Source of the DNA: Flavobacterium phycosphaerae | GTDB lineage: Bacteria; Bacteroidota; Bacteroidia; Flavobacteriales; Flavobacteriaceae | Assembly: GCF_010119235.1 (NCBI RefSeq) | Contig: NZ_JAAATZ010000001.1 | Coordinates: 2,324,501-2,388,500, forward strand | Length of the DNA stretch: 64,000 nucleotides | Reading direction: 5' to 3' | Shown: one piece after another, positions 60,956-64,000 of the stretch | How positions within the stretch are numbered: position 1 is the stretch's first letter | Layout of the letters: each line of letters begins with the position of its first letter | The notes under the pieces: generated by a model | Databases searched by the model: none | What the model saw: the letters and a program-made list of their open reading frames with translations, nothing else | Told to the model about the DNA's origin: nothing | Position numbers and translations under genes: made by a program

Positions 60956-62584
60956 CTAAACCTGTATCACTCCCAAATTAAATTTCTTTTCAATAGGAGC
61001 ATGGTTGGCGGCTTCGATTCCCATGGAAATCCAAGTTCGTGTTTCTAACGGATCAATGATGGCGTCTGTCCATAATCTTGCTGCGGCGTAATAAGGAGAC
61101 ACCTGGGCATCGTAACGCGCTTTAATTTTATCAAACAGTTCTTGTTCTTTTTTCTCGTCAATGACTTCTCCTTTGGCTTTTAGCGAAGAGGCTTCGATTT
61201 GTGCTAATACTTTTGCGGCTTGTGTTCCGCCCATTACCGCTAATTCGGCACTTGGCCAGGCAAAGATTAATCGAGGGTCGTAGGCTTTGCCACACATGGC
61301 GTAGTTGCCGGCACCGTAGCTGTTTCCTACTATTACAGTGAATTTTGGCACAACCGAATTGGAAACGGCATTTACCATTTTGGCACCGTCTTTAATAATA
61401 CCACCGTGTTCTGATTTAGAGCCTACCATAAATCCGGTAACGTCTTGCATGAAAACTAACGGAATTTTCTTTTGGTTGCAATTGGCAATAAAACGCGTGG
61501 CTTTATCCGCAGAATCAGAATAGATTACGCCACCAAACTGTATTTCGCCTTTTTTGGTTTTGGAAACTGTTCTTTGATTGGCCACAATTCCTACTGCCCA
61601 ACCGTCAATGCGGGCGTAGCAAGTGATAATGGATTTCCCGTAATCAGGCTTGTACATGTCCATTTCGGAGTTGTCAACCAAGCGTTTGATGATTTCCATC
61701 ATATCGTATTGGTCGCTGCGTGATTTTGGTAGTATGCCGTAAATATCTTTTTCTTCTAAAGTCGGTTTTTGAGGAGTTTCTCTGTTGAAACCTGCTTTGT
61801 CATAATCGCCAATTTTCCCGACTATGCTTTTGATTCGGTCTAAAGCGTCTTTATCGTCTTTGGCTTTATAATCGGTTACCCCTGAGATTTCGCAGTGGGT
61901 TGTCGCTCCGCCCAGGGTTTCGTTATCAATGTTTTCACCGATAGCTGCTTTTACCAAATAGCTTCCGGCCAAGAAGATGCTTCCCGTTTTGTCTACTATC
62001 ATGGCTTCATCGCTCATGATGGGAAGATAAGCACCACCGGCAACGCAACTGCCCATGACAGCAGCGATTTGAGTAATGCCCATGCTGCTCATCACCGCAT
62101 TGTTTCGGAAGATACGTCCGAAGTGTTCTTTATCGGGGAAGATTTCATCCTGCATTGGGAGATACACTCCGGCTGAATCGACCAGGTATATTATAGGTAA
62201 TCTATTTTCTATGGCTATTTCTTGGGCACGTAAGTTCTTTTTTCCGGTGATGGGGAACCAAGCTCCGGCTTTTACGGTGGCGTCATTGGCCACGACGATG
62301 CATTGTTTTCCTTTGATGTAGCCTATTTTTACCACCACACCGCCTGATGGACACCCACCGTGTTCGGCATACATACCATCGCCGACAAAGGCACCGATTT
62401 CGATGCTTTTGGCTTTTGGGTCGAGTAGGTAATCGATGCGTTCGCGGGCGGTCATTTTGCCCTCTGAATGCAGTTTTTCAATGCGTTTTTGACCTCCGCC
62501 TAATTTTACTTTGGCGAAATGCTGTTTTAAATCGGATAGTAAGAGTTTGTTGTGGTCTTCGTTTTTATTGAAGTTGATGTCCAT
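60956..62584 (-). CDS. Acyl-CoA carboxylase beta subunit (propionyl- or methylcrotonyl-CoA type)
   Basis: A 542-residue carboxyltransferase subunit. Motifs are GKMTARERIDYLLDPKAKS, GGCPSGGVVVKIGY, LPIIYLVDSAGVYLPMQDE and FMQDVTGFMVGSKSEHGGII. It is the usual size for beta subunits of propionyl- or methylcrotonyl-CoA carboxylase. No biotin-carrying alpha subunit is in the window, so the substrate is open. The pseudouridine synthase gene follows 5 bases later. Confidence 0.9.
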   Translation of the reverse strand: MDINFNKNEDHNKLLLSDLKQHFAKVKLGGGQKRIEKLHSEGKMTARERIDYLLDPKAKSIEIGAFVGDGMYAEHGGCPSGGVVVKIGYIKGKQCIVVANDATVKAGAWFPITGKKNLRAQEIAIENRLPIIYLVDSAGVYLPMQDEIFPDKEHFGRIFRNNAVMSSMGITQIAAVMGSCVAGGAYLPIMSDEAMIVDKTGSIFLAGSYLVKAAIGENIDNETLGGATTHCEISGVTDYKAKDDKDALDRIKSIVGKIGDYDKAGFNRETPQKPTLEEKDIYGILPKSRSDQYDMMEIIKRLVDNSEMDMYKPDYGKSIITCYARIDGWAVGIVANQRTVSKTKKGEIQFGGVIYSDSADKATRFIANCNQKKIPLVFMQDVTGFMVGSKSEHGGIIKDGAKMVNAVSNSVVPKFTVIVGNSYGAGNYAMCGKAYDPRLIFAWPSAELAVMGGTQAAKVLAQIEASSLKAKGEVIDEKKEQELFDKIKARYDAQVSPYYAAARLWTDAIIDPLETRTWISMGIEAANHAPIEKKFNLGVIQV

Positions 62585-62814
62585 GGCTAGAATTGTGCTT
62601 TATTGGGTGTTGTTTTAGTATATGTTAACTGTTAAACGAACTAAAGTTCGTGTACCTGAAGCCCACTGGGCTTCCTCCTCTTAATATCAAATGTGCGCTA
62701 AAATACGAAAACGTTTTCAAAATTTGAAAGTAAATGTGTTGAGATTAACGGCCGCATTTTTTGCGCCTATTCGGTTTTACTGAGGTAGTACTTGTTATTA
62801 CTTTAGGTTGTGCC

Positions 62815-62945
62815 AAGCTGACTAGGCAATGTCCCGAACTGACTAAGCAATGCGCCGAGCTGACTAGGCAATGTTGCGAACTGACTAGATTATGTTCCGA
62901 GTTGACTAAGCAATGTTCTGAACTGACTAAGCAATGTACCGAACT
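62815..62945. repeat. 21-bp tandem repeat with heptad coding potential
   Basis: Six full units of the type GAACTGACTAAGCAATGTTCC and a partial seventh. The frame stays open through all units because the period is three times seven; the peptide would be a heptad such as ELTKQCS. No ATG or ribosome-binding site precedes it, only a TTG at 62761, so I treat it as a repeat and not as a gene. Confidence 0.85.
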
Positions 62946-63012
62946 TTTTGGTTAGGTGTCTTTGTTTGGGTAGTTTTTATTTTTTCCTGAAGACCACCCA
63001 ACGTACTTTTTA

Positions 63013-63058
63013 GCCCCGATGGGAGCGAGCTACCGTGTAGCGCGGACAGCGGGACAGC
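63013..63058 (+). repeat. Dispersed hairpin repeat, copy 3
   Basis: GCCCCGATGGGAGCGAGCTA is followed by CCGTGTAGCGCGGACAGCGG. It has the GCTACCGTGTAGC hairpin and is near identical, in the opposite orientation, to the copy at 48585. Confidence 0.7.
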
Positions 63059-63184
63059 ACGTACTGATAAAGTTTTGAGTGGTGCTCTTGAAGTTGGAAA
63101 AGGCGTTTGGGCGAATGTTAAGAAATTGTAAACACAAACAGGTTATTGCATGGATAAGTTAATATTGAGTTAACATAATATAAA

Positions 63185-63192
63185 TACCTTTG
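63185..63192 (+). promoter_or_regulatory. -7 element before the DUF47 gene
   Basis: TACCTTTG matches TAnnTTTG, 21 bases before the ATG at 63214. It decides against the upstream start. Confidence 0.5.
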
Positions 63193-63213
63193 CAGCATCA
63201 AAAAATCAATAAA

Positions 63214-63858
63214 ATGTCTTTAAACAGTATTTTCCAGTTTTTAGTTCCTAAGGATAAAAAATTCTTTCCTTTATTTGAGCAAGCCTCAGCCAATTTAATT
63301 CTGTTAGCCGAAACCCTGCACGAAGCGGTAAACGCTCCGAAATCGGAAAGAGAAGAATATTACAGAAAAGTGGAAGAGCTTGAAGCTACCATAGAAGAGA
63401 TAACGCATAAAACGCACTTAGAATTGAGTCGTAACTTTATCACGCCGTTTGACCGTGAGGATATTCACTCGTTAATCAAAGCGATTGATAACGTGGCGGA
63501 TAACATGCATGGTGCTGCCAGTAGAATGCGTTTGTACCAAATTGAGAAAATCACCAAATCGATTCGTAAATTGACGGAAATCAACTTAGAAGCTTGTCAA
63601 TTGATTGGTGTTGGAATTAAAGAATTGAAAGATTTGAAGAATCCGAAAGCGATTAAAGATACTTGTAAAAAAATCAACAAATTGGAAAGCAAAGCCGATT
63701 CGGTTTTTGACAAAGCCGTTGCGGATATTTTTGAAAACGAGACCGATGCTAAAAACATTATCAAATATAAAGAAGTATTGTCTGCCTTGGAAATGGCTTC
63801 TGATAAATGTAAAAGTGTGTCTAACGTAATGGAGCAAATCTCTGTTAAACACTCATAA
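63214..63858 (+). CDS. DUF47/PhoU-like protein, partner of a Pit transporter
   Basis: A 214-residue helical protein from the ATG at 63214 (MSLNSIFQFLVPKDKKFFP). Conserved segments are EELEATIEEITHKTHLELSR and TPFDREDIHSLIKAIDNVAD, typical of DUF47, a PhoU-like fold. It lies 21 bases before a Pit phosphate permease gene, the usual pairing, and probably regulates phosphate uptake. Confidence 0.93.
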   Translation: MSLNSIFQFLVPKDKKFFPLFEQASANLILLAETLHEAVNAPKSEREEYYRKVEELEATIEEITHKTHLELSRNFITPFDREDIHSLIKAIDNVADNMHGAASRMRLYQIEKITKSIRKLTEINLEACQLIGVGIKELKDLKNPKAIKDTCKKINKLESKADSVFDKAVADIFENETDAKNIIKYKEVLSALEMASDKCKSVSNVMEQISVKHS

Positions 63859-63879
63859 ATTATAACCAATTAGGAAATT

Positions 63880-64000
63880 ATGACATTACTAATTGTAATT
63901 ATAGTTCTGGCCCTGATATTTGACTATATCAATGGTTTTCACGATGCGGCTAACTCTATTGCTACGATTGTTGCCACTAAAGTATTAACGCCATTTCAAG
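63880..64000 (+). CDS. Pit family inorganic phosphate transporter, N-terminal part (3' end outside window)
   Basis: The first 40 residues of a membrane phosphate permease. MTLLIVIIVLALIFDYINGF followed by HDAANSIATIVATKVLTPFQ is the Pit signature, including the NGFHDAANSIAT motif. It runs off the end of the window. It lies 21 bases after the DUF47/PhoU-like gene and forms an operon with it. Confidence 0.93.
   Translation, partial: MTLLIVIIVLALIFDYINGFHDAANSIATIVATKVLTPFQ

Larger units (their letters stand above)
62585..63213 (+). other. Intergenic region with tandem and dispersed repeats
   Basis: This 629-base stretch has no convincing gene. It has two small hairpins (ACGAAC/GTTCGT at 62636-62651, GAAGCCC/GGGCTTC at 62658-62674), a 21-bp tandem repeat (62815-62945), a dispersed hairpin repeat (63013-63058) and the promoter of the DUF47 gene. 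Confidence 0.7.

Noticed and set aside
62761..62955. Protein-coding gene for the Cys heptad repeat
   Set aside because: Only a TTG start, no ribosome-binding site and no promoter were seen; the frame stays open because the repeat period is 21. Kept as a repeat with a finding.
1..64000. tRNA or rRNA genes
   Set aside because: No cloverleaf with a T-loop GTTCRAnYC in a proper setting and no rRNA signature was noticed when reading both strands; a tRNAscan search would settle it.

Overview
The window is a contiguous piece of a Flavobacterium-like (Bacteroidetes, family Flavobacteriaceae) chromosome. The evidence is low to moderate GC content, Bacteroidetes-type promoters (TAnnTTTG near -7, sometimes TTTG near -33), a CcoN-CcoO fusion, many DUFs and lipoproteins restricted to Flavobacteria, and the local orders tgt-lptG-EamA-accA-dnaB and rlmD-DUF6452-DUF6048. 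No tRNA, rRNA, CRISPR array, transposase or phage gene was found.

Layout. 1-5.3 kb: the 3' end of tgt, an LptF/LptG-type permease, a DMT exporter, accA and dnaB. 5.4-12 kb: a secreted conserved protein, a TPR histidine kinase with a LytTR response regulator and a small membrane protein behind a phased 21-bp repeat array, then a DPP-IV-type peptidase. 12.1-24.4 kb: a microaerobic respiration region with a Crp/Fnr-type regulator, divergent ccoI, ccoS-ccoNO-ccoQ-ccoP-ccoG-ccoH-SafE, and hemN. Three matching palindromic operators (ATGAYA-N2-TRTCAT) lie a constant 33 bp from a -7 element in front of ccoI, ccoS and hemN, which suggests one oxygen-responsive regulon controlled by the resident Fnr-like protein. 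24.4-33.4 kb: ilvE, a DUF4920 protein, a haem lipoprotein, mnmD, three tandem paralogous small proteins, oxyR, a small secreted protein, a SulP transporter with a beta-carbonic anhydrase, and a LETM1-related protein. 33.4-39.8 kb: sodC, small conserved genes and the rlmD operon.

40.2-42.3 kb is the most unusual part. Three unrelated orphan genes are each followed by a roughly 130-bp imperfect palindrome bounded by reciprocal 7-mers (GTTATAG/CTATAAC, GTTAGCG/CGCTAAC, then GTTAAGT). This is the architecture of integron gene cassettes with attC sites, here with no integrase in the window (a CALIN-like array). The last site is only a half site.

42.3-64 kb: DUF1697, DUF1003, ornithine aminotransferase with a Cys-rich insert, a Smr protein, ribonuclease Z, pdxH, a CAP-domain lipoprotein, fumC, an outer-membrane receptor, an ArsC-like protein, a CPBP protease, menE, DoxX, an M1 peptidase, a pseudouridine synthase, an acyl-CoA carboxylase beta subunit, and a DUF47/PhoU-like protein with the start of a Pit phosphate transporter.

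Two genome-scale features overlay this. First, seven genes (an lptG-like permease, accA, dnaB, the S9 peptidase, a CarD-like protein, a small secreted protein and a CPBP protease) are each broken by exactly one missing base in an A/T homopolymer. Because accA and dnaB are essential, these are most likely sequencing errors; such genes are given here as one CDS spanning the break. Second, intergenic regions carry several repeat families: a 7-bp AATTACG/AATTAGG microsatellite, an 11-bp TCTAGA tandem, a 21-bp tandem that would encode Cys heptads, and three copies of a dispersed hairpin element.
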